Shown one piece after another: positions 8,871 to 17,509 of a DNA stretch of 64,000 nucleotides. Source of the stretch: Sphingomonas vulcanisoli (lineage in GTDB: Bacteria > Pseudomonadota > Alphaproteobacteria > Sphingomonadales > Sphingomonadaceae); assembly GCF_011761305.1 (NCBI RefSeq), contig NZ_JAAOZC010000004.1:248001-312000 (forward strand), read 5' to 3'. Below the pieces are notes generated by a model. It was not told the origin of the DNA, did no database searches, and saw only the letters and a program-made list of their open reading frames with translations. Both the position numbers and the translations under genes were made by a program. Each line of letters begins with the position of its first letter. Position 1 is the stretch's first letter.

Positions 8871-10540
8871 TGGCGAGCGCGGTGACGATCGGTGCGGCGG
8901 ATACTGATGCCCCTCCGCCGATCGCGCCGCGCCTGCTGACCGATCTGCTCGACAAGGCGCTCGATCTCTACGGCGATCGGGTGGCGATCGATTTCCAGGG
9001 CCGCTGCTGGACCTATGCCGATATCGGCGAACAGGTGCGGCGGACGGCGCGCGGGCTGCAGGATATCGGCGTGACGCCGGACACGCGCGTCGGCCTCTGC
9101 TTGCCCAACACGCCCTATTTCGTGATCTTCTATTTCGCGGTGCTGCGGATCGGCGGCATCGTCGTCAATTTCAACCCGCTCTACGTCGAACGCGAACTCC
9201 TGCATCAGGTGCGCGACAGCGGCACCACCGTGATGATCGTGCCGGATCTCAAGCTGATCCACGCCAAGGTCGCAGCAATCGCGGAGGATGCGGCCCTCCA
9301 GCATATCGTCGTCTGCCCGATGGCAGGCATTCTGCCGCCCTTGCTGTCCTGGGGCTTCCGCCTGCTCAAGCGTAGCGATCATGCGATAATGCCGCAGGAT
9401 CGGCGACACGTCGGTTACGCAAGGCTGATCGCGCGCGGCAGTGATCCCGATCCCATCAGCGTCTCGCCCGATCAGATCGCGGTGCTGCAATATACCGGCG
9501 GCACCACCGGCGTGCCCAAGGGCGCGATGCTGACCCACGCCAATCTCGCCGCCAACAGCGCGCAGATGGTCGCGCATGTCGGCCATATGCCTGAGGACCA
9601 GGAACGGACGCTGGGCGTGTTGCCGCTATTCCATGTCTTCGCCTTGACCTGCGTGCTCAATTATTCGGTCGATACCGGTGCGGAAATGGTGCTGCTGCCG
9701 CGCTTCGAGATGAACAGCTTCCTCAAGACCGCCAAACGCACCCGGCCGACCCAATTCTTCGGCGTGCCAACGCTCTACGCCGCACTCAATGGGGTCGATC
9801 CTCAACGCCTCTCCGGCCTCGCCAACGTGCATGTTTGCATCTCGGGCGGGGCGCCCTTGCCGCTCGAAATCCGCCAAAGCTTCGAGGCGCGGACGGGGGT
9901 CCGGGTCGTCGAAGGCTACGGGCTTTCCGAAAGCTCGCCGATCATCGCCTGCAACCCGCTTGAAGGCGCGATCAAGGACGATAGCTGCGGCCCTGAATTC
10001 CCCGCCACCACCCTGGAAATCCGCGCGCTGGATGATCCCCATCGGCTGCTGCCGCGCGGCGAAAAGGGCGAGATCTGCGCGCGCGGCCCGCAGGTAATGA
10101 AGGGCTATTGGGGGCGGCCGGAGGAGACCGAAGCGGTGTTCGTCGATGGCGCGCTGCGCACCGGTGATGTCGGCTACCTCGATGAGGACGGCTGCCTGTT
10201 CCTAGTCGACCGCATCAAGGATCTGATCCTGTGCGGCGGCTACAATGTCTATCCCCGCGTGATCGAGGATGCTCTGTACGAACATCCTGCGGTGGCGGAG
10301 GCGGTGGTGATCGGAGTTGCGGATGCCTATCGCGGCCAGGCGCCCAAGGCCTTCGTCGCGCTCAAGCCCGGCATCGAGGCGACCAGTCAGGCGTTGTGCG
10401 ATTTCCTCGCGGAAAGGCTCAACAAGATCGAGATGCCGCGCGAAATCGAATTCCGTGCGAGCTTGCCCAAGACGCTGATCGGCAAATTGTCCAAGAAGGA
10501 GCTTATCGCCGAAGAGCAGGCACGGGCGGGGGCGCAATGA
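8870..10540 (+). CDS. Long-chain acyl-CoA synthetase (AMP-binding)
   Basis: ATP-dependent fatty acid CoA ligase of 556 residues that activates imported fatty acids for beta-oxidation. It carries the AMP-binding P-loop YTGGTTGVPKGAMLTHANL, the VVEGYGLSESSPI motif, LRTGDVGYLDEDG and the C-terminal KDLILCGGYNVYPRVIED with the expected lysine-containing tail LIGKLSKKEL. Length and motif order match FadD-type ligases. It starts inside the FadL stop and ends overlapping the MerR gene as ATGA. Chain-length specificity is not determinable. Confidence 0.94.
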   Translation: MASAVTIGAADTDAPPPIAPRLLTDLLDKALDLYGDRVAIDFQGRCWTYADIGEQVRRTARGLQDIGVTPDTRVGLCLPNTPYFVIFYFAVLRIGGIVVNFNPLYVERELLHQVRDSGTTVMIVPDLKLIHAKVAAIAEDAALQHIVVCPMAGILPPLLSWGFRLLKRSDHAIMPQDRRHVGYARLIARGSDPDPISVSPDQIAVLQYTGGTTGVPKGAMLTHANLAANSAQMVAHVGHMPEDQERTLGVLPLFHVFALTCVLNYSVDTGAEMVLLPRFEMNSFLKTAKRTRPTQFFGVPTLYAALNGVDPQRLSGLANVHVCISGGAPLPLEIRQSFEARTGVRVVEGYGLSESSPIIACNPLEGAIKDDSCGPEFPATTLEIRALDDPHRLLPRGEKGEICARGPQVMKGYWGRPEETEAVFVDGALRTGDVGYLDEDGCLFLVDRIKDLILCGGYNVYPRVIEDALYEHPAVAEAVVIGVADAYRGQAPKAFVALKPGIEATSQALCDFLAERLNKIEMPREIEFRASLPKTLIGKLSKKELIAEEQARAGAQ

Positions 10541-10932
10541 CCGAACCACTCATTGGCATACAGGAGGTGGCGAGCAAGCTGGGCGTCACACCGCGCACGC
10601 TGCGATTTTACGAAGACAAGGGCCTGATCGAACCGCAAAGGGTCGGCACGACGCGCATCTACACCAAGCGCGAAGTCGCCCGGATGCACCTGATCCTGCG
10701 CGGCAAGCGGCTGGGATTTTCGATCCGCGAGATCAAGGAATTTCTCGATCTTTACAATGGCGATTCCCGGCATGTCGAGCAGGTGCGTCACCTGAGGTCG
10801 CGCGTCAGCGTACATCTGGATGATCTCCAGAAACAGCTCAAGGCGCTGCGGCAGACCATCGACGAACTGCGGGCGATCGATCGCGAAGCCGAGGCCTGGC
10901 TGGAAAATGCCGGCGATAGGCAAGACTGTTGA
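10537..10932 (+). CDS. MerR-family regulator, LiuR-like
   Basis: Transcription factor of 131 residues. The N-terminal winged helix-turn-helix reads EVASKLGVTPRTLRFYEDKG and is followed by TRIYTKREVARMHLILRGKRLGFSIREIKEFL, which closely resembles LiuR, the proteobacterial regulator of branched-chain amino acid and fatty acid degradation. The C-terminal half (about residues 75-125) is a heptad-rich helix suited to dimerisation, with no cysteine cluster of metal-sensing MerR proteins apart from the very C-terminal residue. It overlaps the acyl-CoA ligase stop (ATGA). It probably controls this beta-oxidation divergon, which is inference from position and family. Confidence 0.88.
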   Translation: MTEPLIGIQEVASKLGVTPRTLRFYEDKGLIEPQRVGTTRIYTKREVARMHLILRGKRLGFSIREIKEFLDLYNGDSRHVEQVRHLRSRVSVHLDDLQKQLKALRQTIDELRAIDREAEAWLENAGDRQDC

Positions 10933-10986
10933 TTTGACGCCGATCAAGCGCGCCGGGCATGGGATATTTCCAGCCCGGGAGGATGC

Positions 10987-11811
10987 GTGACCGACGATGC
11001 TCGCCAGAGCGCAGACGAAGGCAAGTATCTGCGGGATGCCGCGCGGTCGTTCGGCTTCACGCGCATCGCCGCCGACGGGCGGGAAGAGGGGATCGACCGC
11101 GACGTGGCCGAAGAAATGCCGATCGCGCTGGAATATCAGGGAATCGGCTATGCCGTTCTGATGGCGACCCCGGCCGATCTCCTTGATCTGGCCTATGGCT
11201 TTTCGCTATCCGAGCGGCTGATCGATCGCGCCGATCAGATCCTCGATATTGACCTCCATCAAACCCCGCGCGGCGCGATCCTGAGGGTTCAGTTGGCCGA
11301 TGACGTCGTTCCCCGCGTCACCGATCGCGTGCGGCACCGCGCGACCGATGCCTCCTGCGGCCTATGCGGAATCGAGAATCTCGAACAGGCGATGCGCCCG
11401 CTGCCCAAGATCACCGCGGTTTCGCGCGCCAGCGAACGGGATTGCTTTGCTGCGCTGGATGCTCTGGCGGCGTTCCAGACGCTGAACCGGCGGACGGGCG
11501 CGGTCCATGCCGCCGCCGCCTGTTCGGCCGAGGGCGCGCCGTATCTGGTCCGCGAGGATGTCGGTCGTCACAATGCGTTCGATAAATTGATCGGCGCGAT
11601 GCTGAGATCGGGCAAAGAATGGGACGGCGGTTTCGCGCTGCTGTCCTCGCGCTGCTCCTACGAGCTTGTCGAAAAGGCGGTCCTCGCCGGATGCCCGATG
11701 CTGGCGACGATATCGGCGCCCACCGCCCTCGCGCTCGATCGGGCGGCGGAGGCCGGGTTGCCGCTGCGGGTCTTGGTGCGCTCCGATGCGCTGCTGGTGC
11801 CGCGGCGATGA
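10987..11811 (+). CDS. fdhD: Formate dehydrogenase accessory sulfurtransferase FdhD
   Basis: FdhD of 274 residues transfers sulfur from a cysteine desulfurase to the bis-MGD molybdenum centre, which is required for active formate dehydrogenases. The sulfur-relay CxxC is visible as DASCGLCGIENLEQAM. The conserved VREDVGRHNAFDKLIGAML and LLSSRCSYELVEKAVLAG segments are also present. The start is GTG, supported by GGGAGGA a few bases upstream. It overlaps mobA by ATGA and converges with its probable client enzyme at 12362-14638. Confidence 0.95.
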   Translation: MTDDARQSADEGKYLRDAARSFGFTRIAADGREEGIDRDVAEEMPIALEYQGIGYAVLMATPADLLDLAYGFSLSERLIDRADQILDIDLHQTPRGAILRVQLADDVVPRVTDRVRHRATDASCGLCGIENLEQAMRPLPKITAVSRASERDCFAALDALAAFQTLNRRTGAVHAAAACSAEGAPYLVREDVGRHNAFDKLIGAMLRSGKEWDGGFALLSSRCSYELVEKAVLAGCPMLATISAPTALALDRAAEAGLPLRVLVRSDALLVPRR

Positions 11812-12365
11812 GGTTGCTGGGTGCGGTCCTCGCGGGCGGGCGTTCGCGGCGGTTCGGCTCGGACAAGGCGATGGCGCTGCTCGACGGCTATGCCCTGCTC
11901 GATTGGGCGACGCGCGCGCTGGAGGAGCATGTCGAGCAGATCGTCCTCTGCGGGCGGGAAGGCGGTCTCGCCGATCGCCCGGCGCCCGATCTTGGGCCAC
12001 TGGGCGGGCTCAATGCCGCGGTCCACTTCGGTTGGTCGAACGGCTTCGATGCCGTGCTGAGCGTCCCCTGCGACACGCCAGCGATACCGACCGAGGCCGT
12101 CACGCATCTGCTGGCGGCAGAGGCACCTGCCTATCTCTCAAGCTGCCCCGTCGTCGGTCTCTGGCCGTGTGCCCTTTACGATCGCCTCGACACCTACCTC
12201 TGCGGCGAGGACCGATCGATGCGCGGCTGGGCCAATCATATCGGCGCGACCCCGCTCGCGACGGCCGACCGCATCGCCAATATCAACACCTCGGAAGACC
12301 TCGACGCGCTCACTGCAATGGCATGGCGGACCACGCCTCCGACCGGTTCGCGGACGCGAGACTAA
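11808..12365 (+). CDS. mobA: Molybdenum cofactor guanylyltransferase MobA
   Basis: A 185-residue nucleotidyltransferase that adds GMP to Mo-molybdopterin to make the guanine dinucleotide form used by formate dehydrogenase-type enzymes. It has the N-terminal GAVLAGGRSRRFGSDKAMALL signature and a downstream VLSVPCDTPAIPTEAV metal-binding Asp region. It starts in an ATGA overlap with fdhD, and its TAA stop overlaps by four bases with the stop of the convergent oxidoreductase. It is slightly short for the family but has both key motifs. Confidence 0.93.
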   Translation: MRLLGAVLAGGRSRRFGSDKAMALLDGYALLDWATRALEEHVEQIVLCGREGGLADRPAPDLGPLGGLNAAVHFGWSNGFDAVLSVPCDTPAIPTEAVTHLLAAEAPAYLSSCPVVGLWPCALYDRLDTYLCGEDRSMRGWANHIGATPLATADRIANINTSEDLDALTAMAWRTTPPTGSRTRD

Positions 12366-14638
12366 ACCACGATCCGAACCGGCACGCCCTTCGCCGCCGG
12401 CGTCTTCGATTCCTCATCATGATACCAGAGCGGGATCAGCGGGTTCATCTCGGGATAATAAGCCCCGAGGCAACCGCGCGGCAGCAGGAAGGGCGTGACG
12501 GTCAAACCGCCGACCTGCCGATCGACCCCATCCCCGGCATCGCTCTTAAGCCCGACGATCTGACCCTTCGTCAGCCCGGCCGCCGCAATATCCTCAGGAT
12601 TCATCAGCAACACGTCGCGCGTGCCTTCGATGCCGCGCAAGCGATCCGAATAGCCGTAGATGGTGGTGTTGAACTGGTCGTTCGATCGCAGCGTCATCAG
12701 CCGATAGCGCTCCGGCGCATCGTCGAACGCGATCGCACGCAGCGTCTTGGGCACCGAGAAATGCGCCTTGCCGCCCTCGGTCTTCCACACCCGCTCGCGC
12801 GCCGAATTGCCGCGATAGAAGCCGCCAGGCGTGAACACCCGCGCGTTGAAATCATGGAATTGCTCGGGATAGGTTTCCGCGATCAGATCGCGGACTTTGG
12901 CGTAATCGCCTGTCCATTCGTCCCACTTCACCTTCGGGTTCGGGGGCAGCGTCGCCTTGGCGATGCTGGCGACGATCGCGATCTCGGATTTCAAGTCCTT
13001 CGAGGCGGGCTTGTTTTTGCCCAGCGAGCCGTGGATGCAGGAAAGCGAATCCTCCATTGTCACCGCTTGCGAACCGGTCGCCTGTTTATCTGTCTCCGAT
13101 CGACCGAGGCACGGCAGCAAATAAGCGACCTCGCCATTAATCAGGTGGCTGCGGTTGAGCTTGGTGGCGATCTGCACGGTGAGGCGCAGGCGCGTCCAAG
13201 CCTCCTCTATCATCTCGCGCTCGGGGATCGCGCGGACGAAATTGCCGCCGAGGCCGATGAACGCCTTGACCTCTTCGCTCAGGATCTTCTCGCACGCCTT
13301 GACCGTATTGAACCCTTCGTCGCGCGGCGGCGCGAAGCCGAATTGCTCGGCAAGTTTATCGAGCGGCACGAGCTCGGGCTTTTCCGCAATGCCGACGGTA
13401 CGCTGGCCCTGCACGTTCGAATGGCCGCGCACGGGCGAGATGCCGGCGCCGTCACGCCCGACATTGCCTTTCAGCAGCCACAGGTTGGTCAGCGCCGCCA
13501 GATTCTCGAAGCCATGGACATGCTGGGTCAGCCCCATGCCGAACATCGCGATCGAACGGGGCGCCTCGACATAGATTTGCGCCGCCTCCTCGAGATCGGC
13601 CCGGGCGAGCCCGCTCTCATGCTCGATCTCTTCCCAGCTCGTCGCATCGGCCTGGGCCTTCATGGCGGCGAAACCGGCGGTATGCTGCTCGATGAAATCG
13701 ACGTCGAGGACGTGCAGCTTCTCCTCCGCCCACTTCTTCTCCTCGGCAGCCAGGACATGCTTGATGAGCCCGGTAATCGCCGCGATGTCACCGCCGGCCT
13801 TCACCTGCAGATAGAGCGTGGAGATTGGCGTCGCTTTCGGCGTCAGCATTTCCACCGGGCTCTGCGGATTCTTGAAGACCTCCAGCCCCTTCTCCTTGAT
13901 CGGATTGAAGGTGACGATCTTGACGCCCCGCTTGACCGCCTCCTGCAACGGATGAAGCAGGCGCGGGCTGTTCGATCCAGTATTCTGCCCGAAGAAGAAG
14001 ATCGCGTCGCACAGATCGAAGTCGGCGAGCACGCAGGTTCCGACCGGTGAACCGATCAGCTTCTTGAGCGCCACCGAGGTCGTCTCGTGACACATGTTCG
14101 AGCTGTCGGGCAGATTGTTATGCCCATAGAGCCGCGCGAACAGCGCGTAGAGATAAGACGTCTCAAGGCTGGCGCGCCCGGATGAATAGAAAACGGTGGA
14201 GCGCGGATCGAGCTTCTTAAGTTCTGCGCCAATAGCCGCGAATGCTTCCTCCCAGGCACAGGGCACATATTTGTCGCTGACGGAATCGTAGCGCATCGGG
14301 TGCGTCAGCCGGCCCTGCTGCTCGAGGTCGTAATCTTTCCAGCCCTTGAGTTCGCTGACCGTATGGTCGGCGAAGAACTCCGGCGTGCAGCGCCGCGTGG
14401 TCAGCTCCCACAGCGTCGCCTTCGCGCCATTTTCGCAGAATTCGAAGCTGAGCGGCTCGGCGGGCTTCGTCCACGCGCACGAAACGCACATGAACCCCTT
14501 TACCTTGTTCTGGCGGCGCAGCGTGTTGAGCACCCCCGGCGTCGGCCGGGTGCGCAGCCCCGTTTCAACGATGCCACGGACCGAGCCCCAGCCACCCTCC
14601 GTCCCGGAATAGTGAACGGTCTCGTCTTCCTTGGCCAT
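12362..14638 (-). CDS. FdhF/YdeP-family molybdopterin oxidoreductase
   Basis: A 758-residue bis-MGD molybdoenzyme of the formate dehydrogenase alpha-like (FdhF/YdeP) family. N-terminal FMCVSCAW plus FCENGAKA offer cysteines for an iron-sulfur cluster. The SSNMCHETTSVAL segment aligns, by my reading, with the Sec-His of E. coli FdhF, so a cysteine may be the molybdenum ligand here. MGD-binding features include FFGQNTGSN, VTFNPIKEKGLE and the C-terminal RLMTLRSNDQFNTTIYGY. No partner electron-transfer subunit is adjacent, unlike NAD-linked formate dehydrogenases. The neighbouring fdhD and mobA support a bis-MGD cofactor. True substrate is uncertain: formate dehydrogenase activity has not been shown for most YdeP-type members. 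Confidence 0.9.
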   Translation of the reverse strand: MAKEDETVHYSGTEGGWGSVRGIVETGLRTRPTPGVLNTLRRQNKVKGFMCVSCAWTKPAEPLSFEFCENGAKATLWELTTRRCTPEFFADHTVSELKGWKDYDLEQQGRLTHPMRYDSVSDKYVPCAWEEAFAAIGAELKKLDPRSTVFYSSGRASLETSYLYALFARLYGHNNLPDSSNMCHETTSVALKKLIGSPVGTCVLADFDLCDAIFFFGQNTGSNSPRLLHPLQEAVKRGVKIVTFNPIKEKGLEVFKNPQSPVEMLTPKATPISTLYLQVKAGGDIAAITGLIKHVLAAEEKKWAEEKLHVLDVDFIEQHTAGFAAMKAQADATSWEEIEHESGLARADLEEAAQIYVEAPRSIAMFGMGLTQHVHGFENLAALTNLWLLKGNVGRDGAGISPVRGHSNVQGQRTVGIAEKPELVPLDKLAEQFGFAPPRDEGFNTVKACEKILSEEVKAFIGLGGNFVRAIPEREMIEEAWTRLRLTVQIATKLNRSHLINGEVAYLLPCLGRSETDKQATGSQAVTMEDSLSCIHGSLGKNKPASKDLKSEIAIVASIAKATLPPNPKVKWDEWTGDYAKVRDLIAETYPEQFHDFNARVFTPGGFYRGNSARERVWKTEGGKAHFSVPKTLRAIAFDDAPERYRLMTLRSNDQFNTTIYGYSDRLRGIEGTRDVLLMNPEDIAAAGLTKGQIVGLKSDAGDGVDRQVGGLTVTPFLLPRGCLGAYYPEMNPLIPLWYHDEESKTPAAKGVPVRIVV

Positions 14639-14738
14639 GCTACGCCACCTCCGGCCGCGATGGTAACCGTCGGCGGGGCGGCCGCAAAGCCTGGATTATC
14701 GCAACGTGCTGCCCACAGATCGGGCAGGTCGAAATTGC

Positions 14739-16625
14739 TTAGCTCGTTCCGCGCTCGAGCAAGCGCATCAGCCGGGCCGAGAAGGCGCGGGGATCGACCG
14801 GAAGTTCGCCGTCGGCGATGCGGGCCTCATCGAACAGGAGATGCGCGGCGTCCGCCCGAACCTCCGGATCATTGGATTCGACCGCGCTGAGCTTTTCGAC
14901 AAGCGCGTGATGCGGATTGATCTCCAGCACCGGCTTCGCCGTCGTGTCGAGCCGACCGGCGCCGGCAAGCAGCTTCTCGAGCTGGCGGTCCATGCCATTT
15001 TCGGGGGCCACCAGACAGACGGCGCTTTCGGTGAGGCGATCGGAGGCGCGGACGTCGGAGACCGCATCGCCCAGCACTTCTTTGACGAAGGCGATGAAGC
15101 CGTTGACCGCGTCCGATGCGGCGGCCGCCGGCTCTTCGCCTTCCGGCAGCGGGATCAGGCTGAGATCGGCCAAGCCTTGCGTGACCGACTTGAAGGGCTT
15201 GCCTTCATAATCGACGCCAGAGGTAACCCAGAAACTGTCCACCTGATCGGCCAACAGCAACACCTCGATGCCCCGCGCCCGGAAGCCTTCGAGCTGCGGC
15301 GAGGTAGCCAGGCGATCGAGATCGGTGCCTGTTGCGTAGTAGATCGCGGTCTGATTGTCCTTGAGGCTGGCGGCATAGTCTTTGAGCGAGCGCCATTCGC
15401 CGCCCGATGCGGTGGTCTTGAACCGGGCGAGCCCCAGCAGCGTCTCCCGCCGCGCATAATCCTCGTAGAGGCCTTCCTTCAGCACCGGGCCGAAATTGTC
15501 CCAGAGCTTGAGATAGGCTTCCGCGTCGCTGCCTGAAAGCTTGTCGAGTTCCGACAGAATACGGTTCGCCACGCCCTTCTGGATCGCCGCCAGCACCGGG
15601 CTTTCCTGGATCATCTCGCGCGAGACGTTGAGCGGCAGATCGTTGGAATCGACCAGACCGCGAACGAACCGAAGGTAGCGCGGCAGGATCTGTGCCTCAT
15701 CGGTGATGAACACGCGGCGGACGTAGAGCTTCATGCGGCCCGCGCGATCGGGGTCGAAGAGATCGAACGGCTTGGTCTCGGGCACGAACGCCAGCACAGT
15801 ATATTCGTGCAGGCCCTCGGCACGGTAATGCAGCGTCAGCGCGGGCTCGTCGAACTGACCGGCGGCGCTGCGATAGAAATCCTTATACTCTTCCGGCGTG
15901 ATCGCGGATTTGGGCTTGGTCCACAGCGCGGCGCCATCGGCGATCTGCTTCGGCTCGGCGTCCGGCTTTTCTTTGAGGAAGATCGGCACCGGCACATGGC
16001 CCGACTGGGCCTTGATCGTGCGTTCGATCTTGAAGCTCTGCGTATAATCCGCCGCATCCTCCTTCAGGTGGAGCAGCACGCGCGTGCCGCGGGCTGGCGC
16101 GTCCGTGGTCTCGACCGGCCTGATGGTGTAGGTGCCAAGGCCATCGGATAGCCAAGCCGCCGCCGTATCCGCGCCTGCGCGGCGCGAGACGACCTCGACC
16201 TGATCGGCGACCATGAATGCCGAATAGAAACCGACTCCGAACTGGCCGATCAGCTGGCTGCCCTCGGCATCCTTGGCACCGGCGATCTTGTCCATGAACG
16301 CCTTGGTGCCCGAGCGCGCGATCGTACCGAGTGCATCCGCCAGCTCCGCCTCGCTCATGCCGATGCCGTTATCCTCGATCGTCAGCCGGCGGGCATCCGG
16401 ATCGAGCGTCACGGTGATGCGCGGCTGACCATCGTCGCCAAGCAGGCCGGCGTCGGTCAGCCCCTCATAGCGGAGCTTTTCACACGCATCGGCGGCATTC
16501 GAGACAAGCTCGCGCAGGAAGACGTCTTTGTCCGAATAGACCGAGTGCACCATCAGGTGCAGCAGTTTGGCGACATCGGCTTCGAAGGAACGGATTTCAG
16601 GCGTGGCTTCGGTCGTCGTCGTCAT
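14739..16625 (-). CDS. htpG: Molecular chaperone HtpG (Hsp90)
   Basis: Bacterial Hsp90 of 628 residues, cytosolic ATP-dependent chaperone. The GHKL ATP site is clear: LRELVSNAADACEKLRYEGL, then TIEDNGIGMSEAEL and GQFGVGFYSAFMVA. The middle domain has the catalytic arginine region RGLVDSNDLPLNVSREMIQ, and a C-terminal dimerisation domain follows. I chose the ATG at 16625 over a TTG four codons upstream. It is monocistronic by orientation. A weak hairpin CTGCCC/GGGCAG lies 3' of its stop without a T-run. Confidence 0.97.
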   Translation of the reverse strand: MTTTTEATPEIRSFEADVAKLLHLMVHSVYSDKDVFLRELVSNAADACEKLRYEGLTDAGLLGDDGQPRITVTLDPDARRLTIEDNGIGMSEAELADALGTIARSGTKAFMDKIAGAKDAEGSQLIGQFGVGFYSAFMVADQVEVVSRRAGADTAAAWLSDGLGTYTIRPVETTDAPARGTRVLLHLKEDAADYTQSFKIERTIKAQSGHVPVPIFLKEKPDAEPKQIADGAALWTKPKSAITPEEYKDFYRSAAGQFDEPALTLHYRAEGLHEYTVLAFVPETKPFDLFDPDRAGRMKLYVRRVFITDEAQILPRYLRFVRGLVDSNDLPLNVSREMIQESPVLAAIQKGVANRILSELDKLSGSDAEAYLKLWDNFGPVLKEGLYEDYARRETLLGLARFKTTASGGEWRSLKDYAASLKDNQTAIYYATGTDLDRLATSPQLEGFRARGIEVLLLADQVDSFWVTSGVDYEGKPFKSVTQGLADLSLIPLPEGEEPAAAASDAVNGFIAFVKEVLGDAVSDVRASDRLTESAVCLVAPENGMDRQLEKLLAGAGRLDTTAKPVLEINPHHALVEKLSAVESNDPEVRADAAHLLFDEARIADGELPVDPRAFSARLMRLLERGTS

Positions 16626-16663
16626 GCAGCTTCTCAATGGCCTCCAGGTTTAATGGCGAGCAG

Positions 16664-16804
16664 ATGGGCGGAAGTTTCTGGCGTTTCAAGACCTACGAAC
16701 TGACATCCCGATCATGGTTCACGACGCCGAAGCTGGGCCGAAAGGAGCATCCGCAGGGCCTGAAAGCGCGCTTCGGCTTCCAGTTCGGCCGCACCTTAGC
16801 GTAA
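16664..16804 (+). CDS. Candidate 46-residue basic protein, unknown function
   Basis: A short frame between htpG and the cytochrome gene. Its product is about 46 residues, basic and aromatic-rich, with GSFWRFKTYELTSRSWFTTP in the first half and LKARFGFQFGRTLA at the end. No signal peptide or known domain. Evidence that it may be real: the stop codon is merged with the start of a strong Rho-independent terminator (16803-16828), the composition is not low-complexity, and it fills most of an otherwise empty 325-base gap. Evidence against: the ribosome-binding site (GAG at short spacing) is poor. Confidence 0.4.
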   Translation: MGGSFWRFKTYELTSRSWFTTPKLGRKEHPQGLKARFGFQFGRTLA

Positions 16805-16828
16805 AGGGCCATCGAAGACGGCCCTTTT
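16803..16828 (+). terminator. Rho-independent terminator
   Basis: AAAGGGCC (16803-16810) pairs with GGCCCTTT (16820-16827) around a nine-base loop and is followed by further T. The A-run/T-run flanks make it potentially bidirectional. It overlaps the TAA of the small frame at 16664-16804. From 16829 to 16950 I see only a likely promoter/leader region for the cytochrome gene, with no motif I can defend. Confidence 0.8.
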
Positions 16829-16950
16829 ATCGGAAAGAACCGTTTTCCTGTACATTTGCATGGATAGCGCTTGCGTAAAGAGCGTTGGACAAGCACATCT
16901 GATGGGTCGAAAGACTCCGGACGGATTTTTCAGCGGAGAGGAACGCGAGA

Positions 16951-17487
16951 ATGCATGTGAGTTCGATGACTCGGTTTGGGCGACTGTCGGTGGGCCTGGC
17001 GATATCGGCGCTGGCGCTAACCGCCTGCGGTAAGAAAGCGGATACCACGGAGACGACGACCACCACCACCGCTGCAGCCAACCCCGATGTCGCCGCGGCG
17101 CCCGCCGCCGCTCCGGCGGCTGCGGCAGCTCCCGCGGCAGACAATACCGATACGATCAGCGGCGTCAAATATGCCAGCTACACGGGTGACGCGGCCGCGG
17201 GCAAAACGGATTTCGTCACGTGCCAGACCTGCCATTCGATCGATCCGGGCGTGAACAAGATCGGCCCGTCGCTCCATGGCGTCGTCGGCCGCAAGGCGGG
17301 CTCCATCGCGGACTTCACCTATTCGAATGCGAACAAGAGCAGCGGGATCACCTGGACGCCCGAAAAGCTGTTCCAATATCTCGAGGCGCCGCAGCGCGTC
17401 GTCCCGGGCACGAAGATGACCTTTGCCGGCTTCTCGGATCCGCAGAAGCGCGCCGACGTGATCGCCTATCTCAAGACCAATTCGTAA
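16951..17487 (+). CDS. Lipoprotein class I cytochrome c
   Basis: A 178-residue monoheme cytochrome c. The N-terminus is a lipoprotein signal peptide with lipobox ALTAC (Cys around residue 26), so the protein is probably tethered to a membrane on the periplasmic side. A Thr/Ala/Pro-rich linker (about residues 30-70) is followed by the heme domain: CQTCH near residue 91, IGPSLHGVVGRKAG, and PGTKMTF with the likely methionine axial ligand. The fold matches small cytochrome c2-like carriers. It converges on the photosynthesis cluster, ending close to the small membrane protein gene at 17510. A role as mobile or tethered donor to the reaction centre cytochrome is possible but inferred; a respiratory role is equally compatible. 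Confidence 0.88.
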   Translation: MHVSSMTRFGRLSVGLAISALALTACGKKADTTETTTTTTAAANPDVAAAPAAAPAAAAAPAADNTDTISGVKYASYTGDAAAGKTDFVTCQTCHSIDPGVNKIGPSLHGVVGRKAGSIADFTYSNANKSSGITWTPEKLFQYLEAPQRVVPGTKMTFAGFSDPQKRADVIAYLKTNS

Positions 17488-17509
17488 TTGATCGACTGGC
17501 CCGGCGGCA

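Noticed and set aside
11666-14050. Plus-strand open frame of about 790 codons over fdhD, mobA and the molybdoenzyme gene
   Set aside because: Overlaps two coding genes in another frame and one on the opposite strand, all with clear motifs.
14700-14738. CTGCCC/GGGCAG stem 3' of htpG as a terminator
   Set aside because: Only six base pairs and no T-run in the direction of htpG transcription.
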